Translations under genes and position numbers: made by a program
The notes under the pieces: generated by a model
What the model was told of the DNA's origin: nothing
Database searches by the model: none
The model's input: the letters and a program-made list of their open reading frames with translations, nothing else
In this document: positions 27,321 through 37,346 of the stretch, piece by piece
Position numbering within the stretch: the stretch's first letter is position 1
Layout of the letters: the number at the start of each line of letters is the position of its first letter
From: Nitrosomonas sp.
GTDB taxonomy: Bacteria > Pseudomonadota > Gammaproteobacteria > Burkholderiales > Nitrosomonadaceae
DNA length: 50,873 nucleotides
Assembly (NCBI GenBank): GCA_024282035.1
Contig: JAMWZR010000019.1
Span: 1 to 50,873 of the forward strand
Direction: 5' to 3'

Positions 27321-28373
27321 ATGACACTGGGTCCCGTGATGCTGGATATTGCCGGTACACAACTGACCGACGAGGATATCAGGCGATTGAGGCACCCGCT
27401 GGTTGGAGGAGTGATATTATTTACCCGGAATTATTCCAATCACCGGCAATTGCGTGAGCTGACGCAACAAATACATGCTTTGCGCACCCCTCGGTTACTG
27501 ATTGCGGTTGATCATGAAGGCGGGCGAGTGCAGCGCTTTCAGACTGATTTTACCCGGTTGCCTGCCATGCGTGAATTGGGTCGATTATGGGATCACCATG
27601 CCGTGCATGCGCGGCATTTAGCAACGCAGGTTGGCTTCGTTCTAGCGTCGGAACTGAATGCTTGTGGTATCGATTTCAGTTTTGCTCCAGTACTGGATGT
27701 CGATCATGGTCAGAGTGGTGTCATTGGAGATCGCGCGTTTCATCAAGATCCCAGTGTTGTGGCTGAACTTGCACATCATCTGATGCTAGGATTGCGCAAA
27801 GGTGGCATGCCTGCAGTGGGTAAGCACTTTCCTGGGCATGGTTATATTCAGGCCGATTCTCATCATGAAAAATCGATCGATCATCGGTGTTATGCGGATA
27901 TCGAAATGTGCGATCTGATTCCTTTTAAGCGTATGATTCATTATGGTTTAAATGGCATTATGCCGGCGCATGTCATTTACTCGCAGATTGATCCAGTTCC
28001 AGCTGGGTTTTCAAAATTCTGGTTACAGCAGATTTTACGTACCGAATTGCAATTTGCAGGGTGCATTTTCAGCGATGACTTGTCGATGCGTGGTGCCGGT
28101 GATTTTTTGCCATCCCTGAGCGAGCGAGTGCAAGCAGCACTTGTTGCTGGATGTGACATGGTACTGGTGTGTAATGATTCGGTCGGTGCCGATGAAGTAT
28201 TGGCCGACTTGACATGGGAGATGTCCGCCATGAGCTTGTCTCGTCTGGCATGTTTGCATGGTCGAAGTCACTGGGAATCATTGATTAAATTACATGAAAA
28301 TGGTGAATATGTTCAGGCTGTACGTGAGATCGGCGTGATTGGTTGCGAAAACGGGGACTTGCCACTGCAATAA
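27321..28373 (+). CDS. nagZ: Beta-N-acetylhexosaminidase NagZ
   Basis: A glycoside hydrolase family 3 enzyme of 350 residues. The signature KHFPGHG spans residues 168-174, with the general acid/base pair Asp179/His181. The nucleophile is Asp252 in FSDDLSM. It removes N-acetylglucosamine from cell-wall muropeptides in the cytoplasm. This links to amgK-murU at 42277-44011, which salvage the resulting sugar. Confidence 0.95.
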   Translation: MTLGPVMLDIAGTQLTDEDIRRLRHPLVGGVILFTRNYSNHRQLRELTQQIHALRTPRLLIAVDHEGGRVQRFQTDFTRLPAMRELGRLWDHHAVHARHLATQVGFVLASELNACGIDFSFAPVLDVDHGQSGVIGDRAFHQDPSVVAELAHHLMLGLRKGGMPAVGKHFPGHGYIQADSHHEKSIDHRCYADIEMCDLIPFKRMIHYGLNGIMPAHVIYSQIDPVPAGFSKFWLQQILRTELQFAGCIFSDDLSMRGAGDFLPSLSERVQAALVAGCDMVLVCNDSVGADEVLADLTWEMSAMSLSRLACLHGRSHWESLIKLHENGEYVQAVREIGVIGCENGDLPLQ

Positions 28374-28608
28374 CAAGATTCATGACCTGAAATTGGTTTT
28401 TTATTTTAAAATATTCACTGTCTTCATTTTGTTTTTCTCATGAATTTCGATCGCTTCACGAATTCGGATTGTATGAATTGAAGTACGCATCCAATTTCTG
28501 AACTCTTTTTCATCTTGATATTTTCAAATGTAATGTCTTTCCCTTTTTTGCGTGTTTGAAAATACGAGAATTCGAATTTTTTATATCAATTTTTGATTAT
28601 TTAATGCT

Positions 28609-29370
28609 ATGTCATTTGTTTTAAATGCGATATTCAGTGCAGTGCGTGATCTTGTAAGATTCAAAATAGCTTGGATCATGATTTGGCCGATCATGGTGGC
28701 AATTGTTGTGTGGTCGAGTGTGGGATATTTGTACTGGGATAGCATTTCGGCGCTGATACTCCAGGGAACAAGTGAATACGGCATTGGCGAATGGTTGAAC
28801 AATCTTGAATCAGGTTGGGTGGCTAGCAGCATACAGGGATTGCTGCAATTCATCATTTTTACACCGCTGGTAATCATGACTGTGCTGATCATCACGTCAA
28901 TTTTTGTCATGCCGGCATTGATCAAGATGGTTGCAAATCGTAACTATCCCAATTTAAAACGCGAGTATGGTGGCACCGTAGCCGGCAGCATCATTAACGC
29001 AGTGCTCGCCAGCGGTATTTATCTCATTATGTGGGGGATTACATTACCATTATGGGCTGTGGGGGCAGGTATCATCGTTCCTTTTGTGGCAGCAGCATTC
29101 ATGAATCAGCAATTGTTTCGTTACGATGCATTATCCGAGCACGCAAACAAGCAAGAAATCGAAGTCATTTGTACCGAAAACCGTTATTCGTTATGGATGC
29201 TGGGGTTGTTGACCGGTTTGATACAGTTCGTGCCTTTCGTCAATTTGTTGGCTCCGGTTTTTACAGCATTGGCATTTATTCATTTTGGGCTGGATCATTT
29301 GCAGTTACTCCGTGTTAAGCAAGAAAAATTGACTGCTGTAAAGCAGGAAGCCTTATCGGATTCGAATTGA
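28609..29370 (+). CDS. EI24-domain (CysZ-like) membrane protein
   Basis: A 253-residue inner-membrane protein with about five hydrophobic segments (near residues 21-43, 78-105, 125-158 and 198-228) and a soluble tail. The pattern NAIFSAVRDLVRF ... WPIMVA and FVAAAFMNQQLFRYDAL matches the EI24/CysZ domain. CysZ is a sulfate channel, but most EI24 homologues are uncharacterised. The preceding 235 bases (28374-28608) are AT-rich and hold no supported gene. Confidence 0.8.
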   Translation: MSFVLNAIFSAVRDLVRFKIAWIMIWPIMVAIVVWSSVGYLYWDSISALILQGTSEYGIGEWLNNLESGWVASSIQGLLQFIIFTPLVIMTVLIITSIFVMPALIKMVANRNYPNLKREYGGTVAGSIINAVLASGIYLIMWGITLPLWAVGAGIIVPFVAAAFMNQQLFRYDALSEHANKQEIEVICTENRYSLWMLGLLTGLIQFVPFVNLLAPVFTALAFIHFGLDHLQLLRVKQEKLTAVKQEALSDSN

Positions 29371-29459
29371 TTGAATTGCTTTAGATTGGAAAGATTAGGA
29401 TTTAAAGCAGCCTGAAAACTATGTGATTTATCGATACTTTTTGCGGGTGATCGTTTTCA

Positions 29460-30299
29460 TTGAATGTATTGCAAGATAAGCGAGCAGATTGGGATCCCAC
29501 TTTTATTCAGAGTTCTCCCATGTTTGCTCCATTTGAGCAGTTTGAATCGTGGATCGGTGATTTCCAATGCTGGCCTAATCAAAACGATTTGAATCAACTC
29601 GGAGCCATATATAATAAAATACCGTATACCCGTTCCGGGCAAAAGATCAGTTTTACGACTATGATCAAGGGTAAAACAGATCCGGAACAGAAATACGAAA
29701 CCTGCATTTATCGTACAGGGCAAGTACAAACCCGGGAAAAGAACTGGCATGATTTTTTTAATGCTCTGGTATGGCAAATTTTTCCACTTGCGAAATCAGT
29801 CTTGAATGAGCTGCATTATCGTGAGCTTGCAACTGTATCGGTTCATGATAATCCGACGAGAGGAATGTTGAGAGATGCGGCCACCCTATTCGATGAGTCT
29901 GGCATCATTGTGATGTGCAGTAACACAGAACTGATTGGGTTGTTACGCAATTTCCAGTGGAAGCAGTTGTTCTGGGATCAGCGCGAGCTGGTGCAGTCTA
30001 GCATGCGTTTTTTCGTATTTGGACATGGATTATATGAAAAAGCTCTGCATCCTTATACCGGAATGACAGGTAAGGCGCTGATATTTGAAGCTAAAGAGAT
30101 GTCCATGAAAATGTCGATCACCGAACAATTATCTCAAATTGATCGAATCGTCGCTGATTTCCTGTCTCTTGAATTCGCTACTAGTGCTTGTCTTTCTCCA
30201 GTTCCGATTTTAGGTTATCCCGGCTGGTGTCAGCAAAATGAGCGGGAAGATTATTATGATAACAAGCAATATTTTCGTGAGCGCTCAAGCAAAATTTGA
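29460..30299 (+). CDS. DUF3025 domain-containing protein
   Basis: A 279-residue soluble protein. It matches the DUF3025 family, with WDPTFIQSSPMFAPFEQF near the start, then NWHDFFNALVWQIFPLAKSVLNELHY and HGLYEKALHPYTGMTGKAL. Function unknown. The start is TTG with GGGTGA ~9 bases upstream; the next in-frame ATG would remove the conserved beginning. About 225 bases separate it from ndk. Confidence 0.8.
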   Translation: MNVLQDKRADWDPTFIQSSPMFAPFEQFESWIGDFQCWPNQNDLNQLGAIYNKIPYTRSGQKISFTTMIKGKTDPEQKYETCIYRTGQVQTREKNWHDFFNALVWQIFPLAKSVLNELHYRELATVSVHDNPTRGMLRDAATLFDESGIIVMCSNTELIGLLRNFQWKQLFWDQRELVQSSMRFFVFGHGLYEKALHPYTGMTGKALIFEAKEMSMKMSITEQLSQIDRIVADFLSLEFATSACLSPVPILGYPGWCQQNEREDYYDNKQYFRERSSKI

Positions 30300-30483
30300 A
30301 GTGATTCGCGAAAAGATTGTGTGCTTTATCACCACTCGTAATTTCCAAGGTGAACGTTGTCAGCGGTGGTCTGGCATCAAGATATGTGTAAATGGATGTG
30401 TTGTACACGCGCGAATTCTGTATCGTAAATGACTCAACAAAGCGATAAAAGTACGTGATTTATCGAATCGAAATTAAATTCTT

Positions 30484-30492
30484 TGTTAAAAT
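30484..30492 (+). promoter_or_regulatory. Possible extended -10 promoter of ndk
   Basis: TGTTAAAAT fits an extended -10 element (TG, one base, TAAAAT), 35 bases upstream of the ndk ATG. The -35 region is poor. Placed after a ~200-base gap it could start the long ndk-rlmN-pilF-rodZ-ispG-hisS transcript. Confidence 0.35.
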
Positions 30493-30526
30493 GCAGCTTT
30501 AATCTACTAATTTATTGGAGTATTTA

Positions 30527-30952
30527 ATGGCAATTGAAAGAACGTTATCCATCATTAAGCCGGATGCGGTAGCGAAAAATGTAATTGGACAAATTTATTC
30601 ACGTTTTGAATCAAACGGTTTAAAGGTTATTGCGGCACGCATGATACAGTTATCGCAAGCCGATGCGGAACAGTTTTATGCCGTTCATCGTGAACGCCCT
30701 TTTTTTGCTGACTTGGTCAAGTTCATGACCTCTGGGCCGGTCATGGTACAAGTTCTGGAAGGCGAAGACGCCATCAAGAAGAACCGAGATCTGATGGGAG
30801 CAACGGATCCCAAGAAAGCTGAGCGGGGAACCATTCGCGCTGATTTTGCCGACAGCATTGATGCCAATGCGGTTCACGGATCGGATGCGCCTGAAACGGC
30901 TGTAGTAGAAATTGCTTGTTTCTTTCCCGCTTTGAATATCTATTCGCGTTAA
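30527..30952 (+). CDS. ndk: Nucleoside diphosphate kinase
   Basis: A 141-residue enzyme that transfers the gamma phosphate between nucleotides. The phosphohistidine is His117 in [12 protein letters not shown], the same position as in E. coli, and [10 protein letters not shown] is the usual N-terminus. TTGGAG lies 6 bases before the ATG. Twenty-seven bases separate it from rlmN. Confidence 0.97.
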   Translation: MAIERTLSIIKPDAVAKNVIGQIYSRFESNGLKVIAARMIQLSQADAEQFYAVHRERPFFADLVKFMTSGPVMVQVLEGEDAIKKNRDLMGATDPKKAERGTIRADFADSIDANAVHGSDAPETAVVEIACFFPALNIYSR

Positions 30953-30979
30953 AACTGAGGGTTTTATTGAGTTTGGATA

Positions 30980-32080
30980 ATGGCAACGAATCTATTAAAT
31001 TTTGATGCCAAGGGTCTGGTCGATTTCTGTAACGAAATCGGCGAAAAACCCTTTCGGGCAAAACAATTGTTGCGCTGGATACATCAATTCGGAGTAACTG
31101 ATTTTGTTGCCATGAGCGATCTGGCCAAGGGATTGCGTGAAAAGTTGTCGACAGTGGCAGTCATTGAGTCGCCGCAGATCCTCTCGGATTATGAGGCTTC
31201 TGATGGTACACGTAAGTGGTTACTGGCCGTGGGAGCTGGAAATGGTATTGAAACCGTGTTCATACCCGAAACCAATCGTGGAACCCTGTGTGTTTCCAGT
31301 CAAGTTGGGTGTGCACTGGCCTGTACATTTTGCTCTACCGGCAAACAAGGTTTTAATCGCAACCTAACGGTTGCGGAAATTATCGGGCAATTGTGGATGG
31401 CCAACAAATTGCTGAAACATGATACAGAAAGCGTTTCTGCTGGAACGCAGCGAGTAGTAACCAACGTCGTCATGATGGGGATGGGGGAACCTTTGGCCAA
31501 TTTCGATAATGTTGTGATGGCTTTGGATTTGATGCTGGATGATCATGCCTATGGTCTATCCCGGCGCAAGGTTACTGTTAGCACTTCGGGCCTGGTGCCT
31601 GCCCTGGATCGTTTACGCGAGCGCTGCCCGGTAGCCTTGGCTGTGTCGCTGCATGCTCCTAATGACGATTTGCGGGATCAATTGGTGCCGATCAATAAAA
31701 AGTATCCACTGAAAGTGTTACTGGACGCATGTCAACGTTATTTGGCGGTTGCGCCGAGAGATTTTGTGACATTTGAATATGTGATGCTGGATGGCGTCAA
31801 TGACAGTGTGTCGCATGCACATGAATTGATTAAGTTGGTGCAGGACATACCATGCAAATTCAATCTGATACCTTTCAATTCGTTTCCCGGATCAGGCTTT
31901 AAGCGTTCTTCAGCGGAGTCTGTGCGGGTTTTTAGGGATATATTGCAGCAAGCCGGCCTGGTTACTACCGTGCGAAAAACACGTGGAGACGATATTGCAG
32001 CGGCTTGTGGTCAGTTGGCAGGGCAGGTGATGGACAAAACACGCCGAACCGCCAATGCTAGAGCAGCATGTACAAAGTGA
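30980..32080 (+). CDS. rlmN: Dual-specificity rRNA/tRNA adenine-C2 methyltransferase RlmN
   Basis: A 366-residue radical-SAM enzyme that methylates A2503 of 23S rRNA and A37 of some tRNAs. The 4Fe-4S cysteines are C111, C115 and C118 in [22 protein letters not shown] is the N-terminal helical domain, and the conserved FKRSS and CGQLAG segments close the protein. It overlaps the pilF start by 13 bases. Confidence 0.96.
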   Translation: MATNLLNFDAKGLVDFCNEIGEKPFRAKQLLRWIHQFGVTDFVAMSDLAKGLREKLSTVAVIESPQILSDYEASDGTRKWLLAVGAGNGIETVFIPETNRGTLCVSSQVGCALACTFCSTGKQGFNRNLTVAEIIGQLWMANKLLKHDTESVSAGTQRVVTNVVMMGMGEPLANFDNVVMALDLMLDDHAYGLSRRKVTVSTSGLVPALDRLRERCPVALAVSLHAPNDDLRDQLVPINKKYPLKVLLDACQRYLAVAPRDFVTFEYVMLDGVNDSVSHAHELIKLVQDIPCKFNLIPFNSFPGSGFKRSSAESVRVFRDILQQAGLVTTVRKTRGDDIAAACGQLAGQVMDKTRRTANARAACTK

Positions 32081-32865
32081 GAGAGATACGGTTCACTTTA
32101 CGGATTTTGATCATCCTGACAGGGTTGAGTGCCTGCGTGCATCAACCGGTTGATGTAGATTTGTCAAATCAGACCAAATTGGAGCGTGCACAATTAAGTG
32201 CCAAAGTGCACACCGAACTGGCTGCAGAGTACTTCAACAGGAGGCAATTGGATGTGGCGCTGGAAGAAGTCGAGGAGGCTTTAAAAGCACAACCCAATTA
32301 TGCACCTGCCTACAATGTACTTGGTCTGGTGAATATGACGCTGAATGAAAATAACAAGGCGCTGGAGAATTTTGAGCAGGCAATTCGGCTTGCTCCAAAG
32401 AATTCGGAAATCCATAACAATTATGGATGGTTTTTATGCCAACGCTTTGCGCAACAGATGGATCAGGCCATAGGTCATTTCATGATCGCAGCCAAAGATC
32501 CTATGTATTCGACACCCGAAATGTCTTATGCGAATGCAGGATTGTGTGAGCTGAGACGCCAACGGTTTGATGAAGCGCAGTTGTATTTTCAAAGGGCGCT
32601 GCAGATTCAATCAAATTACCTTCCCGCTTTGATCGGGCAGGCTGATATGGATTTCCAGCGTGGAAATGTAGTTGAAGCACAATCTAAAATTACTCATTTG
32701 TTGCAAAACAACTCGGCATCACCAGAAGGGCTGCTGCTGGCAATTCAAATTGAACATGCCATGGGCGATCAAATGGCTGCCGATAGTTATATTTTTCAAT
32801 TGCAGAAATATTTTCCCGAATCCAAAGAAGCAGCCATCATACGAGAAGGAAAGATCAAACAATGA
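32068..32865 (+). CDS. pilF: Type IV pilus biogenesis/stability lipoprotein PilF (PilW)
   Basis: A 265-residue TPR lipoprotein. The signal peptide ends in the lipobox LSAC (about Cys23). Several TPR repeats cover residues 45-250, including [30 protein letters not shown]-type units. PilF localises and multimerises the PilQ secretin at the outer membrane. Overlaps rlmN and rodZ (ATGA), so all three should be coupled. No other pilus genes are in the window. Confidence 0.92.
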   Translation: MYKVREIRFTLRILIILTGLSACVHQPVDVDLSNQTKLERAQLSAKVHTELAAEYFNRRQLDVALEEVEEALKAQPNYAPAYNVLGLVNMTLNENNKALENFEQAIRLAPKNSEIHNNYGWFLCQRFAQQMDQAIGHFMIAAKDPMYSTPEMSYANAGLCELRRQRFDEAQLYFQRALQIQSNYLPALIGQADMDFQRGNVVEAQSKITHLLQNNSASPEGLLLAIQIEHAMGDQMAADSYIFQLQKYFPESKEAAIIREGKIKQ

Positions 32866-34079
32866 ATACTATCGATGATAAAACCGCACATCCCTATTCT
32901 TCAACACATAATCCATCCAACGGATTGAATTTCACGACCGCAATCCCCAATCCTTTTTTTCGGGATCCTTACAATTCGAGTGTCGATACTACATCAACCT
33001 ATACCGGAAATCGGCAACCTGGTTATTTTTCCGAACAACAGCCTCCTAATTTCGGAGCGATCTATTCCAGTTTGAATAGTGCGGAAAACTTGCCAGCAGA
33101 AGAGACAGCATCCGTTTCTGAGCGTCAGGACATTCCGTCTGCTCGAATCGAATCATCGGATGTGGACCCCGCAAATGTGCTGCAAAGTGTTGGAAATGTC
33201 CTGCGTCGTGCTCGTATGGCCAAAGGGCTCAGCATTGAGGAGGTGTCGCGGCAACTTCGATTGACACCTCAGCAAATCGAAGCCATCGAAAAGGAAGATT
33301 TCGATAAACTGCCAGGACGCATTTTCATGCGTGGTTTCGTGCGCAATTACGCCAATTTCGTACATCTTGATCCGGCACCACTATTGCTATCGTTACCTGG
33401 GTCGGCACCAGTAACCATGGCAAATGAGCAATTGCCATCTTCTGGTGGCAGTCCCGTTGCCTTTACTGCTGCAAAACGCCAGACTTCGAACAATAACCGC
33501 TTGGTCAAAGTCATATTCTTGTTTGCTCTTGCAATCGGAGCCTATGCGGTGTACGAAAATACGGACTGGAATAGCAGATTTACACAAAAGACGGCACGTA
33601 ACGAGGTACACATTAATTCAGATACTGCTTCGGTTGAAATTGATTTGCCGCTGACAGCGAATCCGAAAAACAGCATTCATTTTCAGCAAAGCAAGCCATT
33701 GGATATCATCCCGTTACCTGAAACAAAGAAACCAGAAGCGGATGCACAGATCAAGACTGAAGTGATATCGATACCACTGGAGCATAAAATTCCGGTTGTC
33801 ACCGAGAAAAGTACAACAACTGCACCTGCCATAGATGATTCAGGTAATCTTAGTTTCAAGCTAGGTGCCGATTCCTGGATCAAGGTAGTGGACGGAGCGG
33901 GTGTGGCACTCATGGAGCAAATCAAGAAAGCAGGTTCGGAGTTGACATTGACCGGTAAAAAACCCTTATCCATCGTGTTGGGCAATGCAACGGGAGTCAA
34001 TCTCACCTATAATGGTAACGAAGTTGATTTGGTACCTTATAAAAAGAACGATGGAACGGCGCGCTTTACGCTCAGATGA
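32862..34079 (+). CDS. rodZ: RodZ-family cytoskeletal membrane protein with long N-terminal extension
   Basis: A 405-residue single-pass protein. The order is an Asn/Ser/Pro-rich N-terminal region (about 1-100), a helix-turn-helix domain (about 108-175; LRRARMAKGLSIEEVSR), one helix (about 214-231) and a periplasmic part with the DUF4115 domain (about 325-405). RodZ links MreB to the elongation machinery and sets rod shape. In E. coli the HTH domain begins near the N-terminus, so the ~100-residue extension is unusual. It overlaps pilF by four bases; ispG follows. Confidence 0.93.
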   Translation: MNTIDDKTAHPYSSTHNPSNGLNFTTAIPNPFFRDPYNSSVDTTSTYTGNRQPGYFSEQQPPNFGAIYSSLNSAENLPAEETASVSERQDIPSARIESSDVDPANVLQSVGNVLRRARMAKGLSIEEVSRQLRLTPQQIEAIEKEDFDKLPGRIFMRGFVRNYANFVHLDPAPLLLSLPGSAPVTMANEQLPSSGGSPVAFTAAKRQTSNNNRLVKVIFLFALAIGAYAVYENTDWNSRFTQKTARNEVHINSDTASVEIDLPLTANPKNSIHFQQSKPLDIIPLPETKKPEADAQIKTEVISIPLEHKIPVVTEKSTTTAPAIDDSGNLSFKLGADSWIKVVDGAGVALMEQIKKAGSELTLTGKKPLSIVLGNATGVNLTYNGNEVDLVPYKKNDGTARFTLR

Positions 34080-34112
34080 AGTGATGGAAAATCTAATTTT
34101 AAATTTAGTGAT

Positions 34113-35354
34113 ATGACGTCTCAAAATAATAATGGTATCCACCGACGACCCAGTGTTGGGGTGCGAGTGGGTACGATCATGGTAGGTGGCGGTGCACCCG
34201 TTGTTGTGCAATCGATGACCAATACGGATACGGTTGATGAAAAGTCGACTGTGGAGCAAGTTGCCCAGTTGGCGCGAGCAGGCTCTGAACTGGTCAGAAT
34301 CACGGTCAATTCGATGGAAGCTGCCAAGGCAGTTCCAGGAATACGCGAACGTCTGGATGCCATGGGGTGTCATGTTCCATTGGTGGGTGATTTTCATTTC
34401 AATGGTCACAAATTATTGACCAGTTACCCCGAATGCGCTCAAGCCTTGGCGAAGTTGCGGATCAATCCCGGTAACGTCGGGCATGGAAAGAAACGCGATG
34501 AGCAATTTTCGACACTGATTGAAATAGCAAGCAAGTACGATAAGCCGGTGCGTATTGGTGTCAACTGGGGAAGTCTTGATCCGGAAATGCTGGCACGCAT
34601 CATGGACGAAAATGCTGCTTCCAGCGATCCGCAAGATGCCAAATACGTCATGCGTGAAGCATTGATCACTTCGGCACTGGAAAGTGCTGCCAAGGCAGAA
34701 GAGATCGGCTTGCCCCGGCACAAGATCATTCTGTCGTGTAAAGTCAGTGGCGTACAGGATCTGATCATGGTTTATCGAGAGCTGGCTGTGCGCTGTGATT
34801 ATGCCTTGCACCTTGGCCTGACCGAAGCTGGTATGGGGTCCAAAGGAATTGTGGCATCGACAGCAGCACTTGCGGTTCTGTTGCAGGAAGGTATCGGTGA
34901 CACCATTCGTATTTCCCTGACACCAGAACCGGGAGGATCGCGTTCACGCGAAGTGATCGTCGCGCAGGAAATTCTGCAAACGATGGGACTGCGTGCATTC
35001 GTTCCACTTGTTGCGGCCTGTCCAGGTTGCGGTCGCACTACCAGTACCTATTTCCAGGAATTGGCGGAAAGCATACAAACTTATGTACGTAACGAGATGC
35101 CGACTTGGCGTGAACAATACGACGGTGTCGAAAACATGTCACTGGCGGTCATGGGATGCGTGGTCAATGGGCCAGGAGAAAGCAAGCATGCCAATATCGG
35201 TATCAGTTTGCCGGGATCGGGAGAAAATCCGGTTGCGCCTGTTTTTGTTGATGGTCAAAAGACAGTCACGCTAAAAGGCGATAATATCGCATCGGAATTT
35301 CGCCAGATCATCGATCAGTATGTTAGTGAAAAGTATCCAAGAAAAGTGGTCTGA
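34113..35354 (+). CDS. ispG: 4-hydroxy-3-methylbut-2-enyl diphosphate synthase IspG (GcpE)
   Basis: A 413-residue 4Fe-4S enzyme of the non-mevalonate isoprenoid pathway. [11 protein letters not shown] opens the TIM-barrel domain. The cluster cysteines lie in ACPGCGRTT and [10 protein letters not shown]. Length is in the range of the longer proteobacterial form. Stop and hisS start overlap (TGATG). Confidence 0.97.
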   Translation: MTSQNNNGIHRRPSVGVRVGTIMVGGGAPVVVQSMTNTDTVDEKSTVEQVAQLARAGSELVRITVNSMEAAKAVPGIRERLDAMGCHVPLVGDFHFNGHKLLTSYPECAQALAKLRINPGNVGHGKKRDEQFSTLIEIASKYDKPVRIGVNWGSLDPEMLARIMDENAASSDPQDAKYVMREALITSALESAAKAEEIGLPRHKIILSCKVSGVQDLIMVYRELAVRCDYALHLGLTEAGMGSKGIVASTAALAVLLQEGIGDTIRISLTPEPGGSRSREVIVAQEILQTMGLRAFVPLVAACPGCGRTTSTYFQELAESIQTYVRNEMPTWREQYDGVENMSLAVMGCVVNGPGESKHANIGISLPGSGENPVAPVFVDGQKTVTLKGDNIASEFRQIIDQYVSEKYPRKVV

Positions 35355-36616
35355 TGACTAAAGGTGTCAAAGCAATTCGCGGAATGAATGACATTCTGCC
35401 GGATGAATCGTATTCCTGGATCCAGTTTGAGCAGATCATTCATCACTGGCTCAGTGCGTACGGTTATCGCAACATTCGCACACCCATTGTCGAACAGACG
35501 GATTTGTTCGTGCGCTCCATTGGTGAAGTCACCGACATCGTCGAGAAGGAGATGTATACCTTTGTCGATCAACTTAACAACGATAGTCTGACTTTGCGGC
35601 CCGAGGGTACGGCATCCTGCGTACGGGCAGCCATTGAACATAACCTGCTGTATGCCGGACCGCAGCGTTTGTATTATTCCGGACCGATGTTTCGGCATGA
35701 ACGTCCCCAGAAAGGACGTTACCGGCAATTTCACCAAGTGGGTGTGGAAGCATTGGGTTTTTCCGGCCCCGATGTCGATGCGGAATTGATCGTCATGTGC
35801 GCGCGTTTGTGGAATCTGCTTGACTTGCCTGGATTGCAATTACAAATCAGTACGTTGGGTAATGCTCAATCCCGGGCAATGCATCGTGCGCGACTGATCC
35901 AGTATTTCGAGCAACATCGCAGCATTCTTGATGAAGATGCCTTACGCCGGCTTCATACCAATCCACTGCGGATTCTGGATAGCAAGAATCCTGCAATGCA
36001 GGATGTCATCAATGGTGCGCCCAGGTTGATCGACGATCTGGACGAAGAATCGATTGAGCATTTTGAGTCATTGCAGCAGATATTACGTGCTCGCGGAATC
36101 GATTTCGAAATCAATACCCGCCTTGTTCGGGGACTCGATTATTACAACCGTACCGTATTTGAATGGGTGACCGACAAGCTAGGTGCGCAGGGGACGGTGT
36201 GTGCCGGTGGACGGTATGACGGTCTTGTTGAACAATTAGGAGGCAAACCGGCTCCGGCTTGTGGATTTGCCATGGGAGTGGAACGTTTGCTGGCATTGAT
36301 GCAGGAAAACAAGATGATTCCGCCCGTTCCCGATGTGTATGTGGTTCATCACGGTGAACAAGTAACTGGTTATGCCTGGCAATGTGCAGAATACTTGCGT
36401 GATGAAGGATTCAAAGTAGTGTTGCATTGCGGGGGAGGTAGTTTCAAAAGCCAGATGAAAAAAGCCGACGCATCGGGTGCCAGATTTGCATTGATTATTG
36501 GTGAAGATGAAGTCAAAGCCCAAGAAGTTGCGGTCAAACCACTACGCGAGGCTATTGAACAGGCAAATGTCAAATTGACCGCAGTGAGTGAATTGATCCA
36601 CCGTTCGATGACATGA
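35354..36616 (+). CDS. hisS: Histidyl-tRNA synthetase
   Basis: A 420-residue class II synthetase. Motif 1 region [18 protein letters not shown], motif 2 [17 protein letters not shown], the histidine-binding [13 protein letters not shown], motif 3 [12 protein letters not shown] and a C-terminal anticodon-binding domain (about 325-415) are all present. The ATG overlaps the ispG stop. The following 77 bases contain the yfgM start region. Confidence 0.97.
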   Translation: MTKGVKAIRGMNDILPDESYSWIQFEQIIHHWLSAYGYRNIRTPIVEQTDLFVRSIGEVTDIVEKEMYTFVDQLNNDSLTLRPEGTASCVRAAIEHNLLYAGPQRLYYSGPMFRHERPQKGRYRQFHQVGVEALGFSGPDVDAELIVMCARLWNLLDLPGLQLQISTLGNAQSRAMHRARLIQYFEQHRSILDEDALRRLHTNPLRILDSKNPAMQDVINGAPRLIDDLDEESIEHFESLQQILRARGIDFEINTRLVRGLDYYNRTVFEWVTDKLGAQGTVCAGGRYDGLVEQLGGKPAPACGFAMGVERLLALMQENKMIPPVPDVYVVHHGEQVTGYAWQCAEYLRDEGFKVVLHCGGGSFKSQMKKADASGARFALIIGEDEVKAQEVAVKPLREAIEQANVKLTAVSELIHRSMT

Positions 36617-36680
36617 TCATTTACAATGCCATCGGAATGCATAAAGTATAAAATTCATATCTTTCAAAATTTCATTAATT

Positions 36681-36694
36681 TTTAATCGATTAAA
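36681..36694. repeat. Palindrome overlapping the yfgM start
   Basis: TTTAATCGATTAAA is a perfect 14-base palindrome whose last base is the A of the yfgM ATG. No purine-rich ribosome site precedes this ATG. The element could affect translation start, or be chance in AT-rich sequence. Confidence 0.3.
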
Positions 36695-37332
36695 TGGCAA
36701 CCTACAATCACGAAGAACAGGAAAGTATCGACGGACTCAAAAATTTTTGGGACAAGTTTGGCAATGCAATATCGATCGTATTGACCGTCTTTCTGGTAAC
36801 AATTGGCGCCACTCAGGCCTGGAAATTTTACCAGCAGAAACAGGCTCAGCAGGCAGCCGACCTGTATGCATTACTGTTGCAGGTGCAAACATCGAAAGAT
36901 GCGGCCAGAATCAATGATGCGGCACAATTGCTTACCGAAGGTTATCCATCCAGTGGTTATGCACCACGCGCTGCACTAGTGGCAGCCCATGCCGATGTAA
37001 CTGCCGGAAACAGCAAACGCGCGATCCAGAATCTGCAATGGATCATCGATCATGCGAAAGAGCCGGCTTTGCATGATATTGCTCGCTTGAGAATGTCCGC
37101 GGTATTGCTCGATGAAGGCAAGAATGATGAGGCTTTGCGGATATTGAGTGGCCAACCGGGTGAAAGCTTTGCTGGACTGTATCTGGATCGCAAGGGCGAT
37201 ATATTGGCGGCATCAGGCAAGATTGCCGAAGCCCGGCTCAGTTATCAGGCGGCAATCGACAAATTGACCAAAAGCAACAATTATTTCAATATCGTCCAGA
37301 TGAAGCTGGATGCACTGGGTGAATCGGAATAA
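36694..37332 (+). CDS. yfgM: YfgM-family membrane-anchored TPR protein
   Basis: A 212-residue protein with a cytoplasmic N-terminus, one membrane helix (about residues 22-42, ISIVLTVFLVTIGATQAW) and periplasmic TPR repeats. In E. coli, YfgM binds the SecYEG translocon and PpiD as an ancillary chaperone, and affects the Rcs response. The order hisS-yfgM-bamB-der is the same as in E. coli. Confidence 0.92.
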   Translation: MATYNHEEQESIDGLKNFWDKFGNAISIVLTVFLVTIGATQAWKFYQQKQAQQAADLYALLLQVQTSKDAARINDAAQLLTEGYPSSGYAPRAALVAAHADVTAGNSKRAIQNLQWIIDHAKEPALHDIARLRMSAVLLDEGKNDEALRILSGQPGESFAGLYLDRKGDILAASGKIAEARLSYQAAIDKLTKSNNYFNIVQMKLDALGESE

Positions 37333-37346
37333 TCATTCAAGTCACT

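Noticed and set aside
30238-30432. Plus-strand 64-residue frame overlapping the end of the DUF3025 gene
   Set aside because: It reads through the end of DUF3025 in another frame and then non-coding sequence; no family features.
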